26,434 bases of DNA, taken from positions 1 to 26,434 of IMG/VR virus record IMGVR_UViG_3300017963_004677; one strand, 5' to 3'. Below the pieces are notes generated by a model. That model did no database searches, was not told the DNA's origin, and saw only the letters and a program-made list of their open reading frames with translations. The position numbers and the translations under genes are program-made. Shown here one piece after another: positions 18,660 through 26,434 of this stretch. This stretch comes from a virus. The stretch's first letter is position 1, and each line of letters opens with the position of its first letter.

Positions 18660-21383
18660 TTAATTAAGCACCCAGAAAGAGATATATACACTTCCGTTAA
18701 GAGCCGCAGCGCCATTATTTTTAAGAATGACCTCTACAGATCCGGCTTTTTGTTCAATCCTATTTATAGTCATTTGCGCATCATTTGCTCCACCATTTGT
18801 AGCGGTTAAGATCAACGCATTTGACGTGGTTATCGAGCTGTTGGTGATTGTGAAGGTGGTTGAAGCTCCTGCACCAGTCGTTTGACCTGTGAAGGTAGCC
18901 TGTCCAACACGTCCGTTCAACGTAAGAGATACACCCGCAACACTATTTGTCACAGGAACAACATCTACATTACCAGAAGCAGACAATGTTATACCTCCTG
19001 AACCCGCCTGAATGAGCGTGTCAGAGGTAGTATTGGACGAACCGACAGTCACGTCTCTCGCAGCTGCACCAGTACCGATATTAACAGCTTGAGCATCTGC
19101 ATCGTTACCGATAGAGATAGCCCCACCTGTGGAGTTCAACTCAAGTACACCAGTTGCATCAACTGTGATAGCATCTGTAGACGTTAAGTTAAGGTCCCCT
19201 GTACCAGACTGTACAATCGTTTGAGCGGTTGTGTTCGTGCTTCCGAGAGTTACCACCCTTGCAGCAGCACCCGTTCCGACGTTCACTGCTTGCGCAACTG
19301 CGTCATTACCAATGTTTATAGCGTCAGCTGAAGAGTTCAACTCGAGCACACCATCTGAATCCAACAATAATGTGTCATCAGAATCAAGTGTGATATCACC
19401 AGTTCCAGTAGAAACTAAAGCGATGCCTCCTGTTCCAGCGTTCAGCGCCAATGCTGTCGCACCTGAAACATTACCCATGGTTATGGTTCGAGCAGCTGCC
19501 CCAGTTCCTATGTTTATGTCTTGTGCAACGGCGTCGTTACCGATACCTATTACACCCGCAGATGAGTTAAGTTCTAATACACCTGTAGCATCGAGAGTAA
19601 TCTCGTCACCAGATGTAATAGCTGTATTTCCTGTTCCAGACTGAATTACCGTTGCTCCCGCACCTGTGGTCGTTCCGACAGTTACGGTGTGAGCTACAGC
19701 ATTCGTTCCTATGTTCACAGCTCCGGTTCCAGCGTCTAGGACGACACTTGTCGCACCTGTGCCGTTACCGAGAGTGATTGTTCTAGCTGCTGCTCCGGTT
19801 CCGACATTGATTGCAAATGCATCAGCATCGTTACCGATATTAATAGCTGCGCCGCTAGAGTTAAGTTCAAGGACTCCATCAGAATCCAACAACAACGTGT
19901 CATCAGAATCAAGCGTAATGTCGCCTGTACCTGTAGAAACAAGCTGGATGCCAGCGGTTCCAGAATTTAGAACAATCTGACTTGCACCAGACACATTTCC
20001 CAAGGTGATAACGCGAGCTGCTGCTCCTGTACCAATATTGATATCTTGAGCTACGGCATCGTTACCAATTCCGATAACACCAGCTGAAGAGTTAAGCTCC
20101 AATACGCCCGCTGAGTCGATAGTTACAGCGTCTGTGGATGTTACAATAACATCTCCTGTTCCAGACTGAACGACCGTCGATGCGGTTGTGTTGGTGCTTC
20201 CCAAGGTGACCGTCTTTGCAGACGCACCGGTTCCGACGTTGATAGCAGCTGTTCCAGATTCGATAGCTATGACACCGTTTCCAGTTACCATGCTAATTCC
20301 GGCAGTTCCTGCATCAATATCGATACCACCACCAGCGTTTGTCGCATCAATTACGATTGCGTCAGCGGCAGCTTCACCAGCTGTTAAGTTCAATGAACCA
20401 GCAGCGGTTTCAAGTGTAAGGTCGTTAAGTGCACCTGTTACAGAGAAGTTCGATGCAGCAGCACCATCTAGAGAGATAGCACCAGTCGAATCTATAGCTA
20501 TACCAGATGTACCCGCGTCAATGTCGATACCACCAGCAGCGTCAGAAGCTACTATGTTTATAGCATCGGCAGTTGAAAGACCCGAGTCGATATCAATTCC
20601 ACCAACATCGGCGTGGATATCAATAGCGCTAGTACCAGTACCTTGATCACTGTGAATATCAATAGTTTCACTTGTTCCTCCGTTTGCGTGGAGATAAATT
20701 GTTTGAGCTGCATCTGTAGTACCAGTTATCGTGCAGTCACCACTTGTCATGGTGAGGTCTACACCAGCAGTCACAGAACCAGCGAGTGAAATAGAAGGAT
20801 CCATATTTACGGTTACGGTCCCGCCCACTCCGGTGGTCCCGAGGTTTAGGCCCCCAGCGATGGTGGTTGCCCCCGCCACAGGGGTTGCAGTTCCGGCATC
20901 CGTTGGGAATGTCGATGCGACCGCTCCAGTAGCGTCTATTGTGATAGAACCAGCAGCGTTGGTTATATTAATACCAGCACCAGCTGTTATAGTTGCCCAC
21001 GCAGGAGCCACAGCACCTGTGGATGCGATAAGCACCTGTCCGTCTGTTCCATCAGAAGAAGAAAGTAAACCAGTAGCATCAGCTTGAACTACGCCAAGGC
21101 CAAGGCCACTCACTGTTAAAGTTGTACCAATTGTTGCTGTGGTTGTAACGACAAGCGAGTTAAACGTACCTGTCCCTCCACCAGCATTAATCCACGTAGC
21201 ACTATTTGCCACAATGGACGTTAAGATATATGAATCATCGTTTGGTTGATCAATCCAGATAGTACCAATTTCACGTTTATCACGAGTTGTAGGCGCCCTC
21301 TGAGAAATAATCGGAGTTGGGGGAACTTCTATGAAATCATCCCCTAAACCATAAACGAGATTCCGTTTTTGATTTCTAGGCAT
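18660..21383 (-). CDS. Giant repeat-rich tail-fibre protein (907 aa)
   Basis: The ATG follows ATAGGAGACTAGG. Residues 1-70 contain the shared attachment pattern (RAPTTRD, IGTIWIDQ, SATWIN). One TDAG-type repeat follows (about 163-195), then a long low-complexity region: first Gly/Asp/Ile-rich (IDIDAG, DAINI, about 235-370), then seven copies of an element with core IGND-A-x-A and N-[IV]-GTGAAAR spaced 35-75 residues apart (about 375-790). The last 90 residues form a different beta domain ending in SFWVLN. The regular Ile/Thr/Val spacing with turns at Gly-Asn/Asp suggests a beta-solenoid shaft. It is probably a long side fibre, an extended rod carrying a terminal binding domain. Confidence 0.8.
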   Translation of the reverse strand: MPRNQKRNLVYGLGDDFIEVPPTPIISQRAPTTRDKREIGTIWIDQPNDDSYILTSIVANSATWINAGGGTGTFNSLVVTTTATIGTTLTVSGLGLGVVQADATGLLSSSDGTDGQVLIASTGAVAPAWATITAGAGINITNAAGSITIDATGAVASTFPTDAGTATPVAGATTIAGGLNLGTTGVGGTVTVNMDPSISLAGSVTAGVDLTMTSGDCTITGTTDAAQTIYLHANGGTSETIDIHSDQGTGTSAIDIHADVGGIDIDSGLSTADAINIVASDAAGGIDIDAGTSGIAIDSTGAISLDGAAASNFSVTGALNDLTLETAAGSLNLTAGEAAADAIVIDATNAGGGIDIDAGTAGISMVTGNGVIAIESGTAAINVGTGASAKTVTLGSTNTTASTVVQSGTGDVIVTSTDAVTIDSAGVLELNSSAGVIGIGNDAVAQDINIGTGAAARVITLGNVSGASQIVLNSGTAGIQLVSTGTGDITLDSDDTLLLDSDGVLELNSSGAAINIGNDADAFAINVGTGAAARTITLGNGTGATSVVLDAGTGAVNIGTNAVAHTVTVGTTTGAGATVIQSGTGNTAITSGDEITLDATGVLELNSSAGVIGIGNDAVAQDINIGTGAAARTITMGNVSGATALALNAGTGGIALVSTGTGDITLDSDDTLLLDSDGVLELNSSADAINIGNDAVAQAVNVGTGAAARVVTLGSTNTTAQTIVQSGTGDLNLTSTDAITVDATGVLELNSTGGAISIGNDADAQAVNIGTGAAARDVTVGSSNTTSDTLIQAGSGGITLSASGNVDVVPVTNSVAGVSLTLNGRVGQATFTGQTTGAGASTTFTITNSSITTSNALILTATNGGANDAQMTINRIEQKAGSVEVILKNNGAAALNGSVYISFWVLN
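19021..20265 (-). repeat. Seven tandem repeats in the fibre shaft
   Basis: The DNA encoding the IGND/GTGAAAR elements recurs near 19060, 19262, 19492, 19690, 19789, 20015 and 20222, about 200-230 bases apart except for one short unit. Longer stretches are also repeated, for instance the segments near 19350-19400 and 19868-19920 that encode the TLLLDSDGVLELNSS part. Copies differ mostly at silent positions. Such repeats can change number by recombination or slippage and so alter fibre length. Confidence 0.75.
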
Positions 21384-21403
21384 CCTAGTCTCCTATATAT
21401 AGG
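21376..21403. promoter_or_regulatory. Two adjacent palindromes at the fibre start codon
   Basis: CTAGGCATCCTAG (21376-21388) has perfect 5-bp arms and contains the start codon of the 907-aa fibre gene in its centre. CCTATATATAGG (21392-21403) is a perfect 12-bp palindrome just upstream. Between this site and the rightward gene at 21529 there is only 125 bases. Paired short palindromes are typical operators of ribbon-helix-helix dimers, and a gene for such a protein lies next door. TTGATT (21369-21374) and TATATA (21394-21399) could form a rightward promoter with a long 19-base spacer. Confidence 0.5.
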
Positions 21404-21528
21404 TTTAAATTATGTATCGAGAACAGTACATCGCGTCTAACGCTAGCAATCAACGAATCGAGAAACTTTTGTGTACACAATTGGCTAGAAATGCTTTACT
21501 AAAAGAAAAAGAGTGTAAGGAGTGTCGC

Positions 21529-21684
21529 ATGGCGAGAAAAGGTAGGAAACGTCTGGCGATGGATGTGCCAACTAAAATTCACGAAGAGATAAGACAATAT
21601 GCAAAAGCGCGTAACATTACCATAACTAAATGGGTGTTACGCGCTATATATGCAAAATTGTTGCTTGAACGACAATCTAATTAA
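21529..21684 (+). CDS. Arc-type ribbon-helix-helix repressor (51 aa)
   Basis: The ATG at 21529 has AAGGAG (21517-21522) six bases upstream; a longer frame from 21412 has no good ribosome site. The 51 residues have the size and plan of phage Arc/Mnt-type regulators: a basic N-terminus, a short strand (KRLAMDVP, 7-14), helix 1 (KIHEEIRQYAKARN), a turn with Thr, and helix 2 (KWVLRAIYAKLLLE). It should bind DNA as a dimer. It is one of only two rightward genes inside the leftward virion block, and it diverges from the fibre gene across two palindromes, so control of its own and the fibre transcript is a fair inference. Its stop overlaps the convergent 488-aa gene by 4 bases. Confidence 0.75.
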   Translation: MARKGRKRLAMDVPTKIHEEIRQYAKARNITITKWVLRAIYAKLLLERQSN

Positions 21685-23147
21685 ATCCAGGGAAATATAT
21701 GCTTCAAGAATGGTCTTGCTTTCTCGAGGCCTAGAAGTGTTTCTGGTGGCTTGCTTTGTGGCTGCTGAGGAGTGCCAGGTGTCGCAATCTGGTCAAAAGC
21801 TTTTGTAAGATCTTCTCCTAAACCAACCCGTTCTTTCTTTTGCACCGCTAAGTTCTTTTTAACTTCATCAGTAACGCCCTTGATTTGACCTTCCAACTCT
21901 CTCAAGTATGGCTCCATCTTTTTAAAGAGCTTACCTTTGAAGTTCTTTGGTATCTCACCGTTGTTCTTTTCTATAAGATCGTTAGCTATCCTGCTTTTTA
22001 TAACAGGTATCTCGTTCATATACTGGTTCGTTTTAATAACTCGAGCTCTACCTTCTGGGCTTTGCATCAAGTTAGGTATTGTCGAAAGGTATAGTTGAAC
22101 TTCTGCTTGAGTAATTCTACTGGTACCAAGCGTCTCTTTAACGTTCTTGATAAAGTCTTTACTTAACTTCTTCATAGCTTGAGCGTCAGCTGTCTGCAAG
22201 CTGGTCAAGTTGATGCCAAGTCCAAACAGTCCATGTTCGAGAGCGTCTGCAAATATATTGAACGCGTTACTTCCCAAGTCGCCTTCATTATTAATTCGCT
22301 CCATCTCTGCGAACCGCGCTTTATCCATCAGCGCCGCTTCAGCTTTACTTCTAATTTTCTCAAGAGCTGGTTTATTTTCTTTATCGATCTTCTCTTGCGC
22401 TAAGCGCTTTTCTTTGCGTTCTTGAGCTGCTAGGTCAGAATAATATTTATCTTTCTGTAGATCGTGTTTTTGTTGCGCTAAATCCTGTTGTTTTTCAAAC
22501 CTACGCTCTGCATTCTTCTCGCGCTGTTCATTAACTACCATCTTGGTCAATAGAGCTTCTTTATTTGAGATTTCGTTAGCTAGCCTGTCAAAATAACGAG
22601 GTCCCACTTTAGGGAGTGCCTCTTTCATTCTTGTGATCTCACTTTGAAGCTGATTTGCCATGGTAAACTTTTCAGCAGGCTTCTTTGGAATCACTGGAGG
22701 CTTTTGAGGAGCCGGTGCCACTGCCGTTGGTTCAGCGGGGGACACTGCTTGCTGAGCTAGTTGCTCTGGGGGAACCGGAGCCTCTAGCTGTGGCTGTGCT
22801 GCCTCCATAGGAGCTTTCGTAGGCTCTGGGGCACCTATACCAGGAACGACATCTTGACCAAACCTAGCTTGTTGGTACGCTTGACGCCCAGGAGCTTCAA
22901 AATCTTGCTGAAGTAGTGCACCTAGCACTTTTGGATCATCTTTACCAATTCTCGCATAAAGAGCCGCCTTCTCAGGTGAGACGAGAGGTTTAAGCGATTC
23001 TTCTAGCGTTTTAACTTTTTGTTCGTCTTGTAGACGTTGTAATTTCATATCTATGAGACTTGAGATGCCGCTTGCTAGGCCGCTTCCCATGCCAGCCCCT
23101 AACCCGGAGCCAAATGATTGCTGTTGAGGCAATTGTATTAGAGCCAT
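21681..23147 (-). CDS. Probable internal virion / DNA-ejection protein
   Basis: A 488-residue protein with AAAGGATAAAAA before the ATG. It opens with a Gly/Ser/Leu-rich amphipathic segment (GSGLGAGMGSGLASGISS, 12-29), then a helix, a Pro/Ala/Gln-rich linker (about 100-165), a long Lys/Glu/Gln coiled coil (about 170-275) and a more globular helical C-terminus. This mix of Gly-rich start, low-complexity linker and long helices is what phage ejection (internal core) proteins look like. Placement between the fibre genes and the hub-like gene fits. No lytic transglycosylase motif is seen. An alternative is a minor tail or scaffold-like protein. Confidence 0.5.
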   Translation of the reverse strand: MALIQLPQQQSFGSGLGAGMGSGLASGISSLIDMKLQRLQDEQKVKTLEESLKPLVSPEKAALYARIGKDDPKVLGALLQQDFEAPGRQAYQQARFGQDVVPGIGAPEPTKAPMEAAQPQLEAPVPPEQLAQQAVSPAEPTAVAPAPQKPPVIPKKPAEKFTMANQLQSEITRMKEALPKVGPRYFDRLANEISNKEALLTKMVVNEQREKNAERRFEKQQDLAQQKHDLQKDKYYSDLAAQERKEKRLAQEKIDKENKPALEKIRSKAEAALMDKARFAEMERINNEGDLGSNAFNIFADALEHGLFGLGINLTSLQTADAQAMKKLSKDFIKNVKETLGTSRITQAEVQLYLSTIPNLMQSPEGRARVIKTNQYMNEIPVIKSRIANDLIEKNNGEIPKNFKGKLFKKMEPYLRELEGQIKGVTDEVKKNLAVQKKERVGLGEDLTKAFDQIATPGTPQQPQSKPPETLLGLEKARPFLKHIFPWI

Positions 23148-23160
23148 TTTTTATCCTTTA

Positions 23161-24012
23161 CTAGCTAAACAATCCCAATTTTTGACCTAACCACGCAGTA
23201 CCCAGCTGCATACCAGCTTGCCCTAACCCTGGAGCTAATGACTGCAAGAAAGAAGGCGATTTTGGCTGGATAGCTTGGTGATACGGAGATGCTACTCCAC
23301 CACCTAATAGATTTGCCAACAGTGCCATTCTTTGCTGAGCTGGAGCTCTAGATGCAAGTTCGTGCTGTAGTGCAAATTGACCTTCTCTTAATCTCTGACC
23401 TCTGGCTTGTAGCCCTAGTTGTCCTAGCTGTCCAGCTAACTGACCACGTTGTAAACCATATTGAGCTCTTTGAAGATCATATTGTGGCTGTAATTGGGCT
23501 TGCATTGCTGCTAGTCCTGTTTCTAGACCTTCAGCAGCTTTAGCTTTCTGCCTTTCGAAAGCACCACTTCTCTGCCCACCACCTGTTATAGAGGTAAATC
23601 TCTCAGCAAGTGTAGGTATAGTATCAGTCTGAAACCTCTGCCTAGCTTGCTCAGCTATGGGACCGAAATCTAGCGAAGATAAGTCAGCTTCTGCCGGCAT
23701 CTGTGGGAGCTCTGGCCCCTCACCAAAAGCTTCATGCTGCCTTTGCATAACTTCTTGTAGCTCTGGAAACGCTTCAGGTTCAGCCATCAGCTCTTTCATT
23801 ATCTCCGGCATCTTCTCATTAAGTAATTTTTCCATTTCAGGATCATATTTGGATACCTGTGTTACATCAGGTCCATCTCCTGAACCACCTCCACGTTTAC
23901 CTCCCTTACCTCTTTTTCGTCCTCCTCCAAAGAGTTTATTATAGAGCCAGCTACCGACCTTACTTACACCGTAAGATGCTATAGCTCCTCCCAGAATCGC
24001 TCCTAAAGCCAT
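23161..24012 (-). CDS. Probable second ejection-type virion protein
   Basis: A 283-residue protein with AAGGGAAG before the ATG. The first 28 residues are a hydrophobic Gly/Ala segment that may insert in a membrane, followed by a very basic Gly-Lys-Arg linker (GGGRKRGKGGKRGGG, 29-43). Then comes an acidic helical part, and residues 160-235 are Gln/Leu/Ala/Arg-rich helices with repeated Q-x-G-L-Q-R words. Hydrophobic plus Gln-rich helical makeup is typical of P22-like ejection proteins. It is next to the 488-aa protein with a 13-base gap, so the two probably act together. Confidence 0.5.
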   Translation of the reverse strand: MALGAILGGAIASYGVSKVGSWLYNKLFGGGRKRGKGGKRGGGSGDGPDVTQVSKYDPEMEKLLNEKMPEIMKELMAEPEAFPELQEVMQRQHEAFGEGPELPQMPAEADLSSLDFGPIAEQARQRFQTDTIPTLAERFTSITGGGQRSGAFERQKAKAAEGLETGLAAMQAQLQPQYDLQRAQYGLQRGQLAGQLGQLGLQARGQRLREGQFALQHELASRAPAQQRMALLANLLGGGVASPYHQAIQPKSPSFLQSLAPGLGQAGMQLGTAWLGQKLGLFS

Positions 24013-24106
24013 AATACTTCCCTTAATTTATTGTTATCAAGCAACACCACACTTATAGTATAATTATTAACGTGAGATTTTAATCATTACTTAGAGAGGG
24101 CGTAGT
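24013..24106. promoter_or_regulatory. AT-rich divergent intergenic region
   Basis: This 94-base gap separates the leftward ejection-type gene from a rightward gene. On the plus strand TATAAT lies at 24059-24064 but no good -35 is found at 16-18 bases. On the minus strand TATACT overlaps the same bases. Some promoter activity for the rightward gene is likely because all genes around it run the other way, but the exact site is uncertain. Confidence 0.4.
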
Positions 24107-24652
24107 ATGGCAATAGATACCAGGCAAGGCATGTTTGTGCCTTTAACTGAAGTATTTGAAATAGAGAATTTAGATCATATCGATATCAATAGTCCAGAGT
24201 TTAAAGACTTCTTGGTCAGGTTGCGGCAAATCTTCAATAACCACGCTATGGCGTTAAATCTAAAGAAAACAGGGATATATTCTAAAACAGAGTTCGTAGA
24301 TGGTGAGGTGTGGTTCCCAGACCCAGATCTATCGAGCCAAACACCAAGAACACCTACAGAAAGACAAAAGGTAACTATAGTAATTGAGTGCGGGATACTC
24401 CCAAACGCGGCAACTAAAACAATAGCTCACGGCATCACCTTTCCGACTCCAGATACATATACAGCAATAAAAATAACTGGAGCAGCATCAGACTATACAA
24501 ACAAAGTAAAAATCCCTCTTCCATACTCCTCTACCACCTTGATTAACAATATAGAAGTAAATATAGATGATACTAACGTTAATATAACAACTGGAATAGA
24601 TAGAACTTCTTTCACAGAGTCACACATTGTGTTTGAGTTTATAAAAGAGTAA
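24107..24652 (+). CDS. Unknown rightward gene inside the virion block
   Basis: A 181-residue protein; GAGAGGG (24094-24100) precedes the ATG. Residues 1-60 are helical with an acidic start; residues 85-181 are beta-rich (Thr, Ile, Val, with VNIDDTNVNITTG) and look like a small beta-sandwich. This resembles small virion proteins such as head-decoration or tail accessory proteins more than a regulator. It has its own terminator directly downstream, so it is a one-gene unit against the direction of its neighbours, which suggests separate control or recent insertion. Confidence 0.65.
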   Translation: MAIDTRQGMFVPLTEVFEIENLDHIDINSPEFKDFLVRLRQIFNNHAMALNLKKTGIYSKTEFVDGEVWFPDPDLSSQTPRTPTERQKVTIVIECGILPNAATKTIAHGITFPTPDTYTAIKITGAASDYTNKVKIPLPYSSTTLINNIEVNIDDTNVNITTGIDRTSFTESHIVFEFIKE

Positions 24653-24706
24653 AATATTCTCAGTATGTTTAGTCATTATGGCTTCATTACTACTCTCCTT
24701 TTTTCG

Positions 24707-24740
24707 CCGTGTTGATTTCATGTCAGCACGGTGTTTTATT
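24707..24740 (+). terminator. Intrinsic terminator after the rightward 181-aa gene
   Basis: CCGTGTTGA (24707-24715) pairs with TCAGCACGG (24723-24731) over nine positions, one of them G-T, with a 7-base loop, then TGTTTTATT. It points rightward and ends at the stop codon of the convergent hub-like gene. There is no T-run on the other strand. Confidence 0.75.
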
Positions 24741-26434
24741 TAGAGTTCTTGTGTAGGAGACGCATGAAACAAGATTCCGTGTATCTCAAAGCCTACATAT
24801 GGGATGTTACCATCTCTCATCTGCTCATCAGTCCAGTAAAGTCTAAGCTGTATAGATTCTCCCTGTGCTTGTAAATAGACAGCATGCCAGAATCTTTTTT
24901 GGACGTTTTCAAGGTCAGTGTACGGATCCATCTCAAGTACAGAAGAGCCTAAAATAGCTCCATTATCTATACCATCCTGCCTCATGGAAAGTCGAGATGC
25001 AGAAACAAGATAATCAACAGTGAGCGCACCGTCGTCATTCTTGTCTACAAGAAAATCTGTCTTTTCTATATTTGTGTTATCACCCTGTTTTGAATAAAAA
25101 TTAAATCGCTTTGAATATATATCAACTTTACTTACAAGTATTATTCCAGCGCCACCAGTATACGGGCCTGTAAATACAGGAGGGTGGTCGATCGTAAACG
25201 TGTCAGCTGATTGAACGTTTACCTTGTAGTTGTTATCTTCGAGCTCTGGGCATCCGTTAGCGTTAACAAAACTTATCCAATCACCTGAAGATAAGTTATG
25301 AGCTATTACTTTAACTGTGATAACTCCGGCTGCTTCTGTTATGTCTGTAACTGGTTTAGATATAGCGTTAAACTCGAACTCTCTATGCATCAAGAAAGTA
25401 TATCCGTGCTGATTTCCCGCAATAACATATCTAAACTTTGACTCCATGGTACCGTCGTTCCACTGATCATCATTCTGCTCCCACTCTTGGTCCATCTCTG
25501 ACCAGGTAAGATCATCTGATATTTGGTGATATCCAAAAGCGGTGACGTGATCATCAAAGAATGCCCATGTGTTCTCTTTATAGTTAAACACTAACAGTTT
25601 ATTTGGAAACGATTGATAACTATGCTCATATGGCATCGTCCAATATACCATCTCATTATAGTAGTCACGTATGCCATGTACTCTAAATACACCGTCATCA
25701 TCGTTATGTATCTCAAATACCTCGTCTGGAATCTTTGTATCAATACGCTCTACGTTTGCTCCGGTGCATGCGTGGATGCCGGTTTGACCGACACCCAACA
25801 CAGCCTTATCAAAAGGAACAACCGAAAAGGTAGATTCGCAACCTAAGGTAGAGTTAATTTCTTGCCACCTAAACGGATAAATCTGGTTACCCGTATATAC
25901 AAGCTCATATGTACTTCTCTCAAAGAAGACGATCAATCTGTTCTTAATCTTTTGGCAGCTTACAATAGCTTCTCTTGTGGGAGCATCTATAAAACTACCC
26001 TCTCCATCTATATCTTCTCTATAAGAATCAGCGCCGATTGGACTACCAACGCGTGAATATCTACATCTATTTACAAAGGTAAAGTTGATGCCGTTTTCAT
26101 CGCTCTCAACAGTATTCAATAATAGTAATCTATTTTGAAATGGAATAATTAATCTTGCCGTCTCTATCGTGTTTAGGACATTAGAGGCATACTGAGGTTG
26201 CCACCTAGTCCAGTTAGTACCATCAAAATAGCGAAGATTATCTGTAGCGCTGTAGTTAGTAGAAAATAATAGGTATGTGTAATCATCGGTTCCTCTCCAG
26301 TTTGTACTCCAAAAAAAGTCACTGTTAGTTCCGGTCCATATATCGGCTGCGGGAGTAGCTATGCTATTCCCGATGCGTTCCCACCCTGTTGAGAGAAGCT
26401 TATAAGAAAATTTTGTATCAAACCCATACGTATC
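24740..26434 (-). CDS. Tail-hub-like beta-rich protein, 5' end cut by window
   Basis: I read the frame codon by codon from the window edge at 26434 to the TTG at 26119 and found no stop, so the gene extends beyond the window and at least 564 residues are present. The sequence is Trp/Tyr/Asp-rich with repeated blades of the kind [FY]-x-G-T-N-W-T-R-W, RLIVFFERSTYEL, GQTGIHACTG and NKLLVFNYKENTW, suggesting a beta-propeller or repeated beta-sheets. Its middle (about 250-320 residues after the TTG) holds an inserted Ig-like segment (VITVKVIAHNLSSGDWISF). Propeller-like proteins of this kind include tail-hub and head-closure proteins such as P22 gp10; that identity is tentative. The start codon is outside the window. 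Confidence 0.6.
   Translation of the reverse strand, partial: DTYGFDTKFSYKLLSTGWERIGNSIATPAADIWTGTNSDFFWSTNWRGTDDYTYLLFSTNYSATDNLRYFDGTNWTRWQPQYASNVLNTIETARLIIPFQNRLLLLNTVESDENGINFTFVNRCRYSRVGSPIGADSYREDIDGEGSFIDAPTREAIVSCQKIKNRLIVFFERSTYELVYTGNQIYPFRWQEINSTLGCESTFSVVPFDKAVLGVGQTGIHACTGANVERIDTKIPDEVFEIHNDDDGVFRVHGIRDYYNEMVYWTMPYEHSYQSFPNKLLVFNYKENTWAFFDDHVTAFGYHQISDDLTWSEMDQEWEQNDDQWNDGTMESKFRYVIAGNQHGYTFLMHREFEFNAISKPVTDITEAAGVITVKVIAHNLSSGDWISFVNANGCPELEDNNYKVNVQSADTFTIDHPPVFTGPYTGGAGIILVSKVDIYSKRFNFYSKQGDNTNIEKTDFLVDKNDDGALTVDYLVSASRLSMRQDGIDNGAILGSSVLEMDPYTDLENVQKRFWHAVYLQAQGESIQLRLYWTDEQMRDGNIPYVGFEIHGILFHASPTQEL

Noticed and set aside
19021-20265. CRISPR array suspected from regular repeats.
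   Set aside because: Repeats are long, diverged, in frame and coding; there are no short identical repeats with unique spacers.
10373-21383. Diversity-generating retroelement acting on fibre tips.
   Set aside because: No reverse transcriptase and no template/variable repeat pair with adenine-specific changes in the window; the paralogue differences are spread over all bases.

Overview
The window is a piece of a tailed double-stranded DNA bacteriophage genome (Caudoviricetes), AT-rich, tightly packed, with no cellular housekeeping genes, no tRNA, no integrase and no insertion sequence. The best anchors are a large terminase subunit, an ERF-family single-strand annealing protein, a RusA-like protein, a bank of tail-fibre-type proteins and two Gly/Gln-rich proteins of the ejection-protein kind. 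Promoters of the bacterial sigma-70 type with near-consensus hexamers, Shine-Dalgarno sites and intrinsic terminators point to a bacterial host using its own RNA polymerase. The host cannot be named from the sequence. The mix of ejection-like proteins, hub-like protein and fibres would fit a short-tailed (podovirus) particle, but portal, capsid and lysis genes are not in view.

Layout. (1) 1-2155, rightward: a lambda-PL-like promoter, a short leader with a hairpin and an intrinsic terminator, then eight overlapping small genes, ending with a stand-alone homologue of the RNA polymerase alpha-subunit C-terminal domain. (2) 2162-6984, leftward: a chain of overlapping genes running from an unknown 252-residue protein, through a RusA-fold protein that has lost active-site acids, a probable small terminase and several small unknowns, to the large terminase. 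(3) 6985-7874: about 890 bases without a convincing gene but full of structure: paired 10-bp repeats, a strong hairpin, promoters on both strands, two convergent terminators, and a candidate structured small RNA. This is the control hub and possibly the replication origin. (4) 7875-10299, rightward: an early-type operon of eight genes led by a consensus promoter (TTGACT-17-TATAAT) and ending in ERF. (5) 10373-26434, mostly leftward: virion genes, with about 11 kb of related fibre-type genes (10373-21383), then two ejection-type proteins and a hub-like protein cut off by the window edge. Two rightward genes interrupt this block: a 51-residue ribbon-helix-helix protein at 21529 and a 181-residue protein at 24107.

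How the parts may work together: the two rightward operons look early (small regulators, coiled-coil and one-pass membrane proteins, recombination), the leftward blocks look late (packaging and virion). At the left edge a strong promoter is followed at once by a structured leader and a terminator. In the control hub the same promoter-stem-terminator order yields what looks like a free-standing small RNA. Together with an encoded alpha-CTD-like protein this suggests that the phage controls host RNA polymerase by RNA structure and by a polymerase-derived protein. That link is inference.

Translation is dense. ATGA, GTGA or TAATG overlaps are the rule, and several real-looking genes are very short (18-56 residues), including four tiny membrane peptides and two charged small proteins.
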